Below the pieces are notes generated by a model. The model saw only the letters and a list, made by a program, of their open reading frames with translations. It ran no database searches and was not told the DNA's origin. DNA of 64,000 nt, from assembly GCA_963768025.1 (NCBI GenBank), contig CAVYGM010000009.1, positions 115,213 to 179,212 of the forward strand, in the 5' to 3' direction. Origin of the DNA: CAVYGM01 sp963768025 (GTDB lineage: Bacteria > Bacteroidota > Bacteroidia > Cytophagales > Spirosomataceae). The position numbers and the translations under genes are program-made. This document shows, piece by piece, positions 1 to 9,500 of the stretch (within the stretch, counting starts at the first letter, position 1; the number at the start of each line of letters is the position of its first letter).

Positions 1-395
1 AAGCGGCGTTTCGGCGGATCACGTCGTATACCTCTTTGGAAATGAGCGAGGCATTTTCGCCGGTTTTAGGGTCCACATACGTATACAACCGCTTCATGGT
101 AGCCGAAAACGACTTCAACGTAATCTTGTGCAGATTAGAGATCGCAATGCGTGCCGCCAGAATAGCGTAGTCGGGGTGCTTGGTGGTCATGGAAGCCGCC
201 GTTTCGGCCGCCAGAGTTGTCCAGTTCAGCCGTCGTAACGCCGTCGTAAATACCCGAAATGACCTTCTTGGCCACCTCAATGGGCTGAATGTAGTTGGAT
301 TCGAGACCGTAGGAGAGTTTTTCTATCCGAGCAGTGATTTTGTCAAATTTCACGGACTCTCTCCGGCCGTCGCGCTTGATTACATACATTGGCAT
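1..395 (-). CDS. nrdA: ribonucleoside-diphosphate reductase, alpha subunit (5' part, frameshifted)
   Basis: Large catalytic subunit of class I ribonucleotide reductase, which makes deoxyribonucleotides. Only about the first 130 codons are inside the window; the gene runs off the left edge. The N-terminus (MYVIKRDGRRESVKFDKI) is an ATP-cone, the allosteric domain that senses dATP/ATP. After the residues TTAELDN the reading frame breaks. Removing one extra base around 214-217 restores the expected LAAETAASMTTKHPDYAIL and the downstream NLHKITLKSFSATMKRLYTY to the window edge. Because this enzyme is normally indispensable, I infer a sequence error rather than a dead gene. A second in-frame Met lies two codons after the first, so the exact start is uncertain. 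Confidence 0.85.
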
Positions 396-988
396 GGGAA
401 TATCTGGTTTTATCTGTAAAAGTTTTGGTTTATTTGCAGCTTGATTCCTGGGGGAGGAGAGATTTTTGAGCTAAAAATTTCTTGAAATAACGGGTTTGTA
501 ATGAAAAAAACAACTCGGAAATCTGAGGTGTTTTTATTAGCCTAAAAAAAATCTAATCCTTTTCAATGTTACTCCAATGTTAAGATTCTAATTTAAAGTA
601 TGTTATCTAAAAGTGTCAAAATTGGACGCTATCAGAATAGTACTACAAAATATTTTTAAGAAAAATTTTAGGTAGAAAACTAATAATCAATTAGTTATAT
701 AAATAAAAAAAATCATAGTACCAAACCTGATCCGGTAAAACTTTCAAAGGTGCTATAATGGGATTTTTCAAGCAATAAAATCCCATTGAACCCTTCACAT
801 GCATATTTCTGAGAGTATAACCCAGGTAGCTTGTTTGAATCCAATTGGCTCAAATACCTCCCGAGCAGAGGAGAAAACCGGGGCGACGAGCTAAAAAATA
901 ACGGATGGGGTTTGGGAGTTTTGGATTTAAGTCTGTATTTTTGCAGTCCTTTTCAAAATCGCAAACAACGAATTAACAATACATACCG
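396..988. other. AT-rich intergenic region between divergent nrdA and rpmE2
   Basis: No coding sequence is supported here. The stretch from about 470 to 720 is very AT-rich and should contain the minus-strand nrdA promoter, which I could not pin down. An 11-bp inverted repeat (AATGGGATTTT at 757-767, its complement at 777-787, loop of 9) forms a hairpin without a following T-run. The right end carries the likely rpmE2 promoter. Confidence 0.5.
911..943 (+). promoter_or_regulatory. putative Bacteroidota-type promoter of rpmE2
   Basis: TTTG at 911-914 is followed, 21 bases later, by TATTTTTG at 936-943. This matches the Bacteroidota -33 (TTTG) and -7 (TAnnTTTG) consensus. It ends 45 bases upstream of the rpmE2 ATG, and no Shine-Dalgarno sequence is visible. 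Assignment is by motif only. Confidence 0.45.
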
Positions 989-1234
989 ATGAAAAAAGAT
1001 ATTCATCCCAATTACAGAGAGGTAGTTTTCTGGGATTTGTCCAGTGACTATAAGTTCATTACACGCTCTACGATCCAAACCAACGAGAACATCGTTTGGG
1101 AAGACGGCAAAGAGTATCCTGTGTATAAAGTGGAAGTTTCGTCCAATTCGCACCCTTTCTATACCGGAAAGAACGTGCTGGTGGATACCGCAGGACGCGT
1201 AGACAAGTTTATGAAGCGTTACGGAAAGAAGTAA
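989..1234 (+). CDS. rpmE2: 50S ribosomal protein L31, type B (zinc-free)
   Basis: Small protein of the large ribosomal subunit, 81 residues, the usual length for type B L31. It begins MKKDIHPNYREVVFWDLSSD and contains the diagnostic GKEYPVYKVEVSSNSHPFYTG segment and a basic C-terminus. The CxxC zinc-ribbon cysteines of type A L31 are absent, so this is the C-minus paralogue, which in other bacteria replaces the zinc form when zinc is scarce. It is monocistronic, with its own promoter-like site upstream and a strong terminator 27 bases after the stop. Confidence 0.95.
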   Translation: MKKDIHPNYREVVFWDLSSDYKFITRSTIQTNENIVWEDGKEYPVYKVEVSSNSHPFYTGKNVLVDTAGRVDKFMKRYGKK

Positions 1235-1260
1235 TTTTCGGAGCACAAAACCAAAATAGC

Positions 1261-1297
1261 GGCAGTCTCTTTACGCCTTAAGAGACTGCCTTATTTT
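1261..1297 (+). terminator. Rho-independent terminator after rpmE2
   Basis: Perfect 11-bp stem (GGCAGTCTCTT with AAGAGACTGCC), 8-nt loop, followed by TTATTTTTTT. Confidence 0.9.
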
Positions 1298-1349
1298 TTT
1301 GTCAGCGTCAACAAAATAGCCGAAATTTGACCGAATTATTCATCAGAAT

Positions 1350-2537
1350 ATGACTTCTGTTATTTTATTCGACGACCCCACCACCCGTGCAAATCTATTG
1401 CCTTTTACCCTCACCCGCCCCGTGGCGGGAATTCGGTGCGGCATCCTGACGCTGGCCGAAAAGTGGGAAAGATGGCTCGATACCCCCCCTTCCTTTTTGA
1501 CCCAACCATATTTACAGGAGCAGTTTGCCAGGCAGGTTTCTGACGATAATCTCTATATTCAGGGGGGGGTATGTCCTGATCCCGCCCTGGTGGCGTGCAT
1601 TCGGGCCCTGACACCCGGTAGCCTCCTCCGAAGCCAGAAGACAAACCGGGTACTAGCCATCCGGACAGACGACCCCACCTGGACACCCACCTCGCCTACT
1701 CCCTCCCTCTCTGAGCACATGTACCCCGGCACCCTGGTGTCGATAGAAAACCCCTGGGATATTTTTTTAGAGAACGGAGGGCAGATCCAAACCGACTATG
1801 CCCTGCTCACCGCCAACCGGCAGAGTATCGGACTTAGCGATCCTTTCACGCATTGCTATTCTCCCGGCTCGATTTTTTTGGAGGAAGGAGCTTTGGTACG
1901 CGCGGCGATTCTGAACGCGGACGGAGGGCCGATCTATATAGGACGCAACGCAACTATAAGTGAGGGGGCTATTATTCAGGGGCCTTTTGCGATGGGTGAG
2001 GGAGCCGTGATCGGACAGGGTGCCAAAATCCGCCCCAACACTACGGTGGGGCCTTATTGCAAGGTAGGCGGGGAGGTGAATAACTCGGTGCTATTTGGGT
2101 ATAGTAACAAGGCCCATGATGGATATTTGGGCAACTCGGTCTTGGGTGAGTGGTGTAATTTGGGGGCTAATACCAACAACTCAAATCTCAAAAACGACTA
2201 TACCAACGTGAAGCTGTACAACTACGGTACGCAGCAGCTGGAAGATACCGGACGGCTCTTCTGCGGCTTGTTCATGGGCGACTATACCAAGGCCGGTATC
2301 AGCACCATGTTCAACACGGGTACGGTGGTAGGCGTTAATGTCAATGTATTCGGGGCCGGATTTCAGCCCAAGTTCATCCCGTCATTCAGCTGGGGAGGGC
2401 AGGCCGAAGGCTTCACCGACTACCGCTATGAAAAAGCTCTGGCCGTTATACAGGAAACCTTCCGACGCCGGCAGATGGAGTTCGGCACGAAGCGGCAGGC
2501 CGTCCTACGGACAATATTCGAGCGGGAGCATCAATGA
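1350..2537 (+). CDS. GlmU-like putative sugar nucleotidyltransferase / hexapeptide acyltransferase
   Basis: 395 residues. The N-terminal half opens with VILFDDPTTRANLLPFT and TRPVAGIRCGILTLAEKW, the degenerate nucleotidyltransferase-like domain of the Bacteroidota 'GlmU family protein'. The canonical LAAGxGxRM pyrophosphorylase signature is missing. From about residue 185 to 345 there are hexapeptide repeats (IYIGRNATISEGAIIQGP, VIGQGAKIRPNTTVGPYCKV) that fold as a left-handed beta helix. By homology it may activate or acylate a sugar-1-phosphate for envelope synthesis, but the substrate cannot be read from sequence. It precedes holB, separated by an inverted-repeat spacer, so co-transcription is uncertain. 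Confidence 0.75.
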   Translation: MTSVILFDDPTTRANLLPFTLTRPVAGIRCGILTLAEKWERWLDTPPSFLTQPYLQEQFARQVSDDNLYIQGGVCPDPALVACIRALTPGSLLRSQKTNRVLAIRTDDPTWTPTSPTPSLSEHMYPGTLVSIENPWDIFLENGGQIQTDYALLTANRQSIGLSDPFTHCYSPGSIFLEEGALVRAAILNADGGPIYIGRNATISEGAIIQGPFAMGEGAVIGQGAKIRPNTTVGPYCKVGGEVNNSVLFGYSNKAHDGYLGNSVLGEWCNLGANTNNSNLKNDYTNVKLYNYGTQQLEDTGRLFCGLFMGDYTKAGISTMFNTGTVVGVNVNVFGAGFQPKFIPSFSWGGQAEGFTDYRYEKALAVIQETFRRRQMEFGTKRQAVLRTIFEREHQ

Positions 2538-2539
2538 TA

Positions 2540-2648
2540 GAATGAGTGAATGTTAGAATGAGTGAATATTTTTTATTCTGTCATTCCGCGCGGCATCCGT
2601 CCTCACTCTATTATTCTGTTACTTTAACATTCTACCATTCACTCATTC
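2540..2648. repeat. inverted repeat spacer with GAATGAGTGAATG arms
   Basis: The left arm (2540-2560) and right arm (2628-2648) match as inverted copies at 20 of 21 positions. The left arm is followed by a second direct copy of GAATGAGTGAAT (2556-2567). The arms are 67 bases apart, so the region could fold as a long stem-loop. The right arm ends four bases before the TTG start of holB. A weaker relative (GTGAGTGATTGATGGAATGA, then GCATTCACTCC) lies near 53832-53880 after ahcY, suggesting a small dispersed intergenic repeat family. Confidence 0.7.
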
Positions 2649-2652
2649 AAAA

Positions 2653-3780
2653 TTGCTTTTCAAAGACATACCTGGTTTGGAGGAAGTAAAGGCTACGTTG
2701 TTGCGCTCGGTTCGGAACAATCACGTGGCCCATGCGCTGCTGTTCGACGGTGCCATTGGCGGAGGCGGACTGGCGCTGGCGCTCGCTTTCGCCACCTATG
2801 TCAACTGCGAAAACCGACAGCCTGATGATGCGTGTGGTACCTGTGCTTCGTGCGCGAAGATGAAAAAACTCATTCATCCCGATCTGCACAGTATATTTCC
2901 TTTGCCCCGGTCGCCCAAGGAGAACGAAGATCTGATGGGTGAGCTAACGCCTCGCTGGCGGGAATTCATCCAGGAAAGGCCCTTCCGTACCCTACAGGAA
3001 TGGCTGGGGTTTATACAGGCCACCCAAAACCAGCAGGGCATTATTCCCATCAAAGAGGCTCGGGCTATCATCGGGAAGTTGTCGCTGAAGGCATTCGAGG
3101 CAGAGTACAAGATTATGATCGTGTGGCAGCCGGAGCTATTGAACCTGTCGGCTGCCAACGCTCTTTTGAAAATTCTGGAAGAACCACCCGCCAAAACCCT
3201 GTTTTTCCTCGTGACTGAGCAGTCAGATCGCCTGCTTACCACCATTTTGTCACGTACGCAGCGAGTGGCGGTGCCGGCCTTCACCGACGTGGAGGTACGT
3301 ACCTATTTGCACGAACATCTTCGGGCGGATGACAGCCGGGCGAAGCAGATTGCCTACCTTTGCGACGGTAATCTGGTGGAGGCCAACCGCCTGATCCACG
3401 AAGCCCAGGACGACCGATCCGCCTGGTTTACAGAGTGGATGCGCCACTGTTTCCGCCAGGATTTGTTGAAGCTGGTACCACTGGCCGACGCGTTCGATGC
3501 CATGGGCAAAGATCAGCAAAAGGGGATATTTGATTATTCCCTCCGGATGTTCAGGGATATACTCGTGTGGACACAAGGGGCCGGAGCCCTACTGCGGGTA
3601 CCCGATGAGGATCTTACCTTCGTGGAAAGATTTTCAAAGGCCGTGCCGCCCGACTCTCTGGAATGGATGATTACCGAAATCAACGAAGCCTACTACCATA
3701 TTGAACGGAACGTCCGCGCCAAAATGGTGTTTCTGGACTTGTCACTAAGCCTGGCCCGGTTGTTCCAAAAACCCTCATGA
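2653..3780 (+). CDS. holB: DNA polymerase III, delta' subunit
   Basis: Clamp-loader subunit of the replicative polymerase, 375 residues. The start is TTG: MLFKDIPGLEEVKATLLRS aligns with the family N-terminus and no ATG is in frame upstream. A Cys4 zinc site (C-x8-CGTCASC) follows at about residues 50-66. The P-loop region reads GAIGGGGLALALAFA and lacks the GKT of an active Walker A, as expected for delta', which does not hydrolyse ATP. The sensor region contains ANALLKILEEPPAKTLFFLV. The stop codon overlaps the next gene start (ATGA), so the two are translationally coupled. Confidence 0.9.
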   Translation: MLFKDIPGLEEVKATLLRSVRNNHVAHALLFDGAIGGGGLALALAFATYVNCENRQPDDACGTCASCAKMKKLIHPDLHSIFPLPRSPKENEDLMGELTPRWREFIQERPFRTLQEWLGFIQATQNQQGIIPIKEARAIIGKLSLKAFEAEYKIMIVWQPELLNLSAANALLKILEEPPAKTLFFLVTEQSDRLLTTILSRTQRVAVPAFTDVEVRTYLHEHLRADDSRAKQIAYLCDGNLVEANRLIHEAQDDRSAWFTEWMRHCFRQDLLKLVPLADAFDAMGKDQQKGIFDYSLRMFRDILVWTQGAGALLRVPDEDLTFVERFSKAVPPDSLEWMITEINEAYYHIERNVRAKMVFLDLSLSLARLFQKPS

Positions 3781-4202
3781 AGAACTTAGTACCGGTTTCT
3801 ACCGAAAAAAAGATCATCGGAGCCACTGAGTTAGTCCACTTTCCGGAGCTGGGCTGGCACGATGTACCCGCCCGGGTAGACACCGGGGCCGCTACTTCGT
3901 CTATCCACTGTTCGAGGGTAAAGGTGATCGGGAAGGAAGGTAAAAGAAAGCTAAGTTTTTATCTGGATGTGAAAAATGGCGCCCCCAAGCAGGTATTTTC
4001 GGCCACTGATTTTAAGGAAAGAACCGTGCGAAATTCCTTTGGTCATACCGAGAAACGCTACGTCATCAAGACCACCATTGTAGTAGCCGGGCGAAAAATA
4101 CGGACTGAATTTTCGCTGGCTGACCGCCAAACGATGAGTTTCCCGGTGCTACTGGGTCGCAGGCTACTGAAAGGACGGTTTATTGTCGATGTTTCCCAGT
4201 GA
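3777..4202 (+). CDS. RimB-like retropepsin-fold protein (PF05618 family)
   Basis: 141 residues. The core motif RVDTGAATSSIHCSRVKVIG carries the DTGA of retropepsin-like aspartic folds, and the C-terminus has PVLLGRRLLKGRFIVDVS. This is the family often named 'ATP-dependent zinc protease', found next to rimK; the proteobacterial relative RimB helps trim or control glutamate tails added by RimK to ribosomal protein S6. The start codon overlaps the holB stop by 4 bases, and rimK follows after 126 bases, which supports a functional link with RimK. Protease activity is inference. Confidence 0.8.
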   Translation: MKNLVPVSTEKKIIGATELVHFPELGWHDVPARVDTGAATSSIHCSRVKVIGKEGKRKLSFYLDVKNGAPKQVFSATDFKERTVRNSFGHTEKRYVIKTTIVVAGRKIRTEFSLADRQTMSFPVLLGRRLLKGRFIVDVSQ

Positions 4203-4328
4203 CGTGGAGGCCCCAATCCCAAAGTTTACTCATTACCCATCAACGACTGGCCGGTCCTACCCGGATAGGCTTAAAACTAACCTGATATACATCGCTCTTA
4301 CAGGCTAAGAGAGTTTATACCCCATTAT

Positions 4329-5231
4329 ATGAAAATCGCTGTTTTATCCACTGATCCTGAGCTGTACTCAACCCGACGATTGGTGGAAGCTATTGGACAA
4401 AAAGGCCACGAAGCCCAGGTGATCAATCACTTAGGGTGTTTTTTGGTGATTGAAGGAGAAAAGCCCACCATTCTCTACGAGGGAAAGGCCATCGAGGGGA
4501 TTGACGCCATCATACCCCGCATCGGCACGTCGGTGACGGCCTTTGGCTGCTCAGTGGTGCGGCAGTTTGAGCTTATGAAAGTATTCACGACCGTCAAATC
4601 GCAGGCCATCAGCCGTTCGCGGGACAAACTCCGGAGCATGCAGATTCTGGCTAAAGCTGGGGTGAACATTCCTAAAACGGTCTTTGCCAAAAATCCCGCT
4701 CAGGTCAATCAGCTCATCAAAATTGTGGGTGGCCCGCCCGTCATTATCAAACTGTTGGAGGGTACGCAGGGGGTGGGGGTGGTACTGGCCGAAACCTCCA
4801 AGGCGGCAAAGTCCACGATTGAAGCATTTTTTGGGCTGAAAGCCAATTTTCTCATCCAGGAGTACGTAGCAGAATCCAGGGGTGCGGATATTCGGGCGTT
4901 CGTGGTAGGCAACAAAGTGGTAGCGGCTATGCGCCGACAGGGGGTAGAGGGTGATTTTCGTTCCAACCTCCACCGGGGTGGGGAGGGCTTTGCCATTACG
5001 CTCACGCCCGAGGAAGAACATGCCGCCCTTGCGGCCGCTAAGGCGTTGGGCGTAAAAGTAGCAGGAGTGGACATGCTGCAATCGAACCGGGGACCGTTGA
5101 TTATGGAGGTCAATTCGTCGCCGGGGCTGCAAGGAATCGAGAATACCTCCAAAATTGACGTCGCCTCCCTCATTATAACCTACCTGGAAGAAAAGTTCCG
5201 ATTGGACGAGAACGATACTGTGGGGGTATAG
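4329..5231 (+). CDS. rimK: RimK-family ATP-grasp ligase (S6 modification enzyme)
   Basis: 300-residue ATP-grasp enzyme of the RimK family, which adds glutamate residues to the C-terminus of ribosomal protein S6. Visible features: N-terminal MKIAVLSTDPELYSTRRLVEA, the IIPRIGTSVTAFGCSVVRQFE segment, the ATP-grasp lysine/glycine loop PPVIIKLLEGTQGVGVVLAE, the substrate-loop GGEGFAITLTPEE, and the metal-binding VAGVDMLQSNRGPLIMEVNS near the C-terminus. It sits directly after the RimB-like gene and before hemC (48-base gap), all on the plus strand. Length is typical for the family. Confidence 0.92.
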   Translation: MKIAVLSTDPELYSTRRLVEAIGQKGHEAQVINHLGCFLVIEGEKPTILYEGKAIEGIDAIIPRIGTSVTAFGCSVVRQFELMKVFTTVKSQAISRSRDKLRSMQILAKAGVNIPKTVFAKNPAQVNQLIKIVGGPPVIIKLLEGTQGVGVVLAETSKAAKSTIEAFFGLKANFLIQEYVAESRGADIRAFVVGNKVVAAMRRQGVEGDFRSNLHRGGEGFAITLTPEEEHAALAAAKALGVKVAGVDMLQSNRGPLIMEVNSSPGLQGIENTSKIDVASLIITYLEEKFRLDENDTVGV

Positions 5232-5279
5232 CGCGGCGTTGAACATAGGAACTAATAACCCAAAAGCTGACAAATTACC

Positions 5280-6206
5280 ATGCATATTAAAATCGGGACA
5301 CGGGGTAGTAAGCTGGCCCTCTGGCAAGCCTACCATGTTGAAAACTTACTTCAGAGCGGTGGGCTTTCGACCGAAATTGTCCTCATAGAAACCAAAGGCG
5401 ATAAAATCCTGGATCGGGCGCTGTCAAAGATTGGCAGCAAGGGGGTGTTTACTGAAGAACTGGAAGATCAGCTCCGGCTCGGGGCGATAGACATAGCCGT
5501 CCATAGTGCCAAAGACCTGCAGTCGGATCTGGGAGAGGAGTTTGAGATACTGGCTTTTATGGAACGCGAGCGGGTCAACGATGTGCTCATCAGCGCGAAC
5601 ACCACCCTGTCCTTGAACCAGCAGGAACCCTTTGTAATAGGTACTTCTTCCACGCGCCGGGTGGCGCTGTTGCGCCATTTTTATCCCCACCTGCGCACGG
5701 TGGATATGCGCGGAAACCTGCAGACCCGTCTGCGCAAGCTGGGCGAGGGCCACTGCGACGCCTTGCTGCTAGCTTTTGCCGGGGTACACCGCATGGGCTA
5801 CGAGGATAAAATTGCGGAGTACCTCCCGCCGCATGAATTTACCCCGGCGGTGGGGCAGGGGAGCATAGCCATTGAGTGTGCCGCTGCGGCCGATCCCCGG
5901 AAGAAGGTAGTGGTTCGCTCGTTGTTGAACCATGAGGATACGGAGGTATGCCTTCGGACGGAGAGGGCTTTTTTGAATACCTTGCAGGGGGGCTGTAGTG
6001 TACCCGTGTTTGGGCTGGCCACGCTGTCGGGAAGGGAACTCAGCATGACGGGGGGCGTGGTAAGTCTGGATGGAGGCGAGTTGCTGCGTCGTTCGGTAGC
6101 GGGGGCGTCGGTACTATCGCCGGTGGATACGGGCCGGGCGCTGGCCGCCGAGCTCCTGGAGGCGGGAGCCGACCGGATACTGGCGGCGATCAAAGCCGGA
6201 CAGTAG
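5280..6206 (+). CDS. hemC: hydroxymethylbilane synthase (porphobilinogen deaminase)
   Basis: Polymerises four porphobilinogens into hydroxymethylbilane in tetrapyrrole (haem) synthesis, in the cytoplasm. 308 residues, the normal size. Signatures: IKIGTRGSKLALWQA at the N-terminus, AVHSAKDLQSDL, GTSSTRRVALLRHFYP, MRGNLQTRLRKLGEG, and the cofactor-attachment loop LQGGCSVPVFG whose cysteine binds the dipyrromethane. It is the last gene of the plus-strand run; a terminator lies 163 bases downstream. Confidence 0.95.
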   Translation: MHIKIGTRGSKLALWQAYHVENLLQSGGLSTEIVLIETKGDKILDRALSKIGSKGVFTEELEDQLRLGAIDIAVHSAKDLQSDLGEEFEILAFMERERVNDVLISANTTLSLNQQEPFVIGTSSTRRVALLRHFYPHLRTVDMRGNLQTRLRKLGEGHCDALLLAFAGVHRMGYEDKIAEYLPPHEFTPAVGQGSIAIECAAAADPRKKVVVRSLLNHEDTEVCLRTERAFLNTLQGGCSVPVFGLATLSGRELSMTGGVVSLDGGELLRRSVAGASVLSPVDTGRALAAELLEAGADRILAAIKAGQ

Positions 6207-6368
6207 GTACCCCGTATCCGTTTGGGTTAGGGCACTTTCGGGCCCAAAAAATAGATACAGATGGATGCCGTAAATTGGTTCTTGCGGCTTCTTAGCCTAT
6301 TTCATAAGCCACCCTGACTAACCGCCCCAGGACAAACTATATACTAAATTATCATTTTGAATAGGCTG

Positions 6369-6398
6369 GCACCCGCTTTTGTAGCGGGTGCTTTTTTG
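6369..6398 (+). terminator. Rho-independent terminator after hemC
   Basis: Stem GCACCCGCT (6369-6377) with AGCGGGTGC (6383-6391), 5-nt loop, then TTTTTTGTT. The rest of the 366-base gap between hemC and susC holds no gene that I can support. Confidence 0.88.
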
Positions 6399-6521
6399 TT
6401 AGTGTGTTGATAGTGAGATTTTTAAATAAATTTAATTTGGAAGCGAGCTAAGGAATATTGTTGGTGCTGTTTGTAGAATAAGAAGATAAAATAGTATTAT
6501 ATGTCGTCTTCAAAATCTGAA

Positions 6522-6529
6522 TATCTTTG
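6522..6529 (+). promoter_or_regulatory. putative -7 element for the susC operon
   Basis: TATCTTTG matches the Bacteroidota TAnnTTTG -7 consensus, 43 bases upstream of the susC ATG. No convincing TTTG -33 partner is seen, so the call is weak. Confidence 0.3.
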
Positions 6530-6572
6530 ATAAATCAAATTCTCCTAATCCAACACAAAACACCAACTACGT

Positions 6573-9500
6573 ATGAAAAAACGATTACTAGTGCTAAAAA
6601 TCACCTTTCTATCCTTGCTGACCCTCCTTGGTTACGCCCAGGATATGTCCCTGCGGGGCACCGTAACGGAAGAGGGGGGCGGACCCATTTATGGGGTTAA
6701 CGTAACAGTAAAGGGTACCAATCAGGGTACCATTACCGACGACAAGGGTCAGTATAGTATCAATGTAAAGAAGGGAGCCACGCTGACGTTTAGCTACATC
6801 GGATACGTAGGACAGGACGTAGCGGTGGGCAATAGCTCCGTGATTAATATTTCCCTGGCGCCCCAGTCTACCGTACTGAATGAGGTAGTGGTGACGGCTT
6901 TGGGAATCAGGAAAGAGAAAAAGGCCCTTGGATACGCCGTATCGGAGGTAAAAGGAGAGGAACTTACCCAGGCACGGACGGTTAACATCGCCAACTCGTT
7001 ACAGGGAAAAGTAGCGGGTCTGAATATTTCGGCCCCGGCATCGGGCGCGGGTGGTTCGTCGCGGATCATTATCCGGGGCAACGGCTCCATTTCGGGCAAC
7101 AACCAACCCCTTATTGTAGTGGATGGTATCCCCATCAGCAACGACAACCTGGGCAACGCCGGTATGTGGGGTGGCAATGACAGGGGCGATGGTATATCGA
7201 GCCTCAACCCCGACGAGATTGATAACATCAGCGTGCTGAAAGGGGCCACTGCGGCGGCCCTGTACGGCTCCCGGGCATCCAATGGCGCTATTCTGGTAAC
7301 CACCAAGGGTGGCAAAGCTGGGAAAGGCATTGGCCTGGAAGTCAACAGCAACACCGTGATGGAAGACCTCCTGATAAAGGAATGGAAAGATTACCAGTAC
7401 CAGTATGGAATGGGTAATAATGGCAAAAAGCCCACTAACGTGCAGGAAACCCTGACCGGCAACAGCTGGGGCTCCAAACTGGACGGCTCCAATGTGATTG
7501 GTTTCGACGGGCAGCAAAGGCCTTACAGCGCGGTGAAGGACAACCTCACCAATTTTTACAGAACGGGTCGTACCCTCAATAACTCCGTGGCGCTGACGGG
7601 TGCTACCGAGTCGGTGACCTACCGGTTTTCGATGAATAACCTGGACAACAAGGATATTGTACCCAACAGTGGGGTCAAACGCAACAACTTTGCCCTGAAT
7701 GTAAACGGGAACCTGGGCAAAAGGCTGTCGTTCATCACCAATGTGAAGTACGTAAACGAACGGGGTCAAAACCGTTCACGGCTTTCGGACTCCCCCGGCA
7801 GCCCCACCTACGCGCTGTTTATGATGCCTACTTCGCTGGGTGTGAAAGCGCTCGAAGAAAGCAAATACGACGAAAATCGCTACGAGCGCCTGTGGAATGA
7901 CAATATTTACGTCACCAACCCCTACTACGCTGCCTACGACTGGGCCAACAGCGATAAGAAAAACCGCGTGATCGCGGCCTTCGAACCCCGGTATAACATC
8001 ACCGACTGGTTGTTTGTAAAGGGCCGGATCGGGATGGACTACTTCAACTACCGCTACCAGGGCATTGAGCCGTACGGCACACCCTTCAAGATTCGGGGGT
8101 CATACAATGTCAACAACCGTGTCTTTACCGAGCAAAATTCCGACCTGATGGTGGGGGTAGACAAGAAGCTATCCGAACGCATTGGCCTGAACTTGTTGGT
8201 AGGCGGCAACATGATGCGGCAGAAGAATCAAATCGCGAATTTTGGCGGTAACAACCTGAATATTCCGTTTTTCTACGACATCTCGAACATTGACCCTGCC
8301 GCCCGCGGCATCAACGAGGCTTACATCGAGAAGCGGATCAACTCCCTGTATGGTTCCGCCGAATTCTCCTATAACAACTACTTATTCGTGACGGCTACGG
8401 CCCGGAACGACTGGTTCTCGACCCTGGCGCCGGGTAATAATAGCATTCTGTACCCATCGGTGGGGGCAAGTCTTGTATTGTCAGAGGCCGTAAAGCTACC
8501 CTCGGCGATCAGCTACCTGAAACTACGCTCTGCCTGGGCGCAGGCGGGCGGCGACACCGACCCCTACAACCTGTCCCTGTTATACAGCCTGTCGGGCTCG
8601 CACCTGGGGGCGCCGCTGGCGCAGATCAGTGGCGGGCGGGTACCCAATGCCAACCTACAGCCCCTTACCTCCACCACATTTGAGGTGGGTCTGGACGCCC
8701 GTTTGTTCAACAACCGCCTGGCCGTTGACTTTGCTTTTTATACCCGTAACACCACCAACGACATCGTGGGAGCTACCATTTCGGCTACCTCGGGCTACGA
8801 CAATGCGTTGTTTAACGTGGGTGAGATCTCAAACAAAGGGGTGGAATTGTTACTCAATTATCAGATCATCAATTCCAACAGCTTTACCTGGGATGCCTCG
8901 TTCAACATGGGCTACAACAAAAACAAGGTGGTCAACCTCTACGGAGATTTGCAAACCCTGCGCGTAGACGAGAACCGGACCCGTACGGCCTATATCCACC
9001 ACGATGTGGGGCTACCTTACAGCCAGGTGAAGGGATTTGATTATAAGAAAGATACGCAGGGAAGGATCGTATACGACTCGCAGGGGTACCCCGTTCAGGG
9101 GCCACTGGTCAACTTCGGTCCCGGCGTGGCTCCCCTGACGTTGGGTATCAACAATTCGTTCCGGTACAAGGGCGTAGGCCTAAGCTTCCTGATTGACGGC
9201 AAGTTTGGGGGCTATATTTTCTCGGGTACCAACGCCTACGCCGAGCGTCGGGGCCTGACGAAAGCGACCCTGGTGGGTCGCGAGGAGGGGATCATCGGGG
9301 AAGGTGTTAATGAAAAAGGAGAAGCAAACACGGTACGCGTACCTGCCCAGCAGTACTACGAGCGGCTATTCAACATCGCCACGCCTTACGTGTACAGTTC
9401 CGACTTCCTGAAGCTGCGTCAGTTGATTCTGGATTATTCAATTCCGGTGCGGTATTTGGGCAAACTACCTTTCAAAGGGGCATCTGTCTCGCTGGTGGGT

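Noticed and set aside
4551..5336. Long open frames on the minus strand opposite rimK
   Set aside because: Shadow of a well-supported gene; no family-like motifs and biased composition mirrored from the plus-strand codons.
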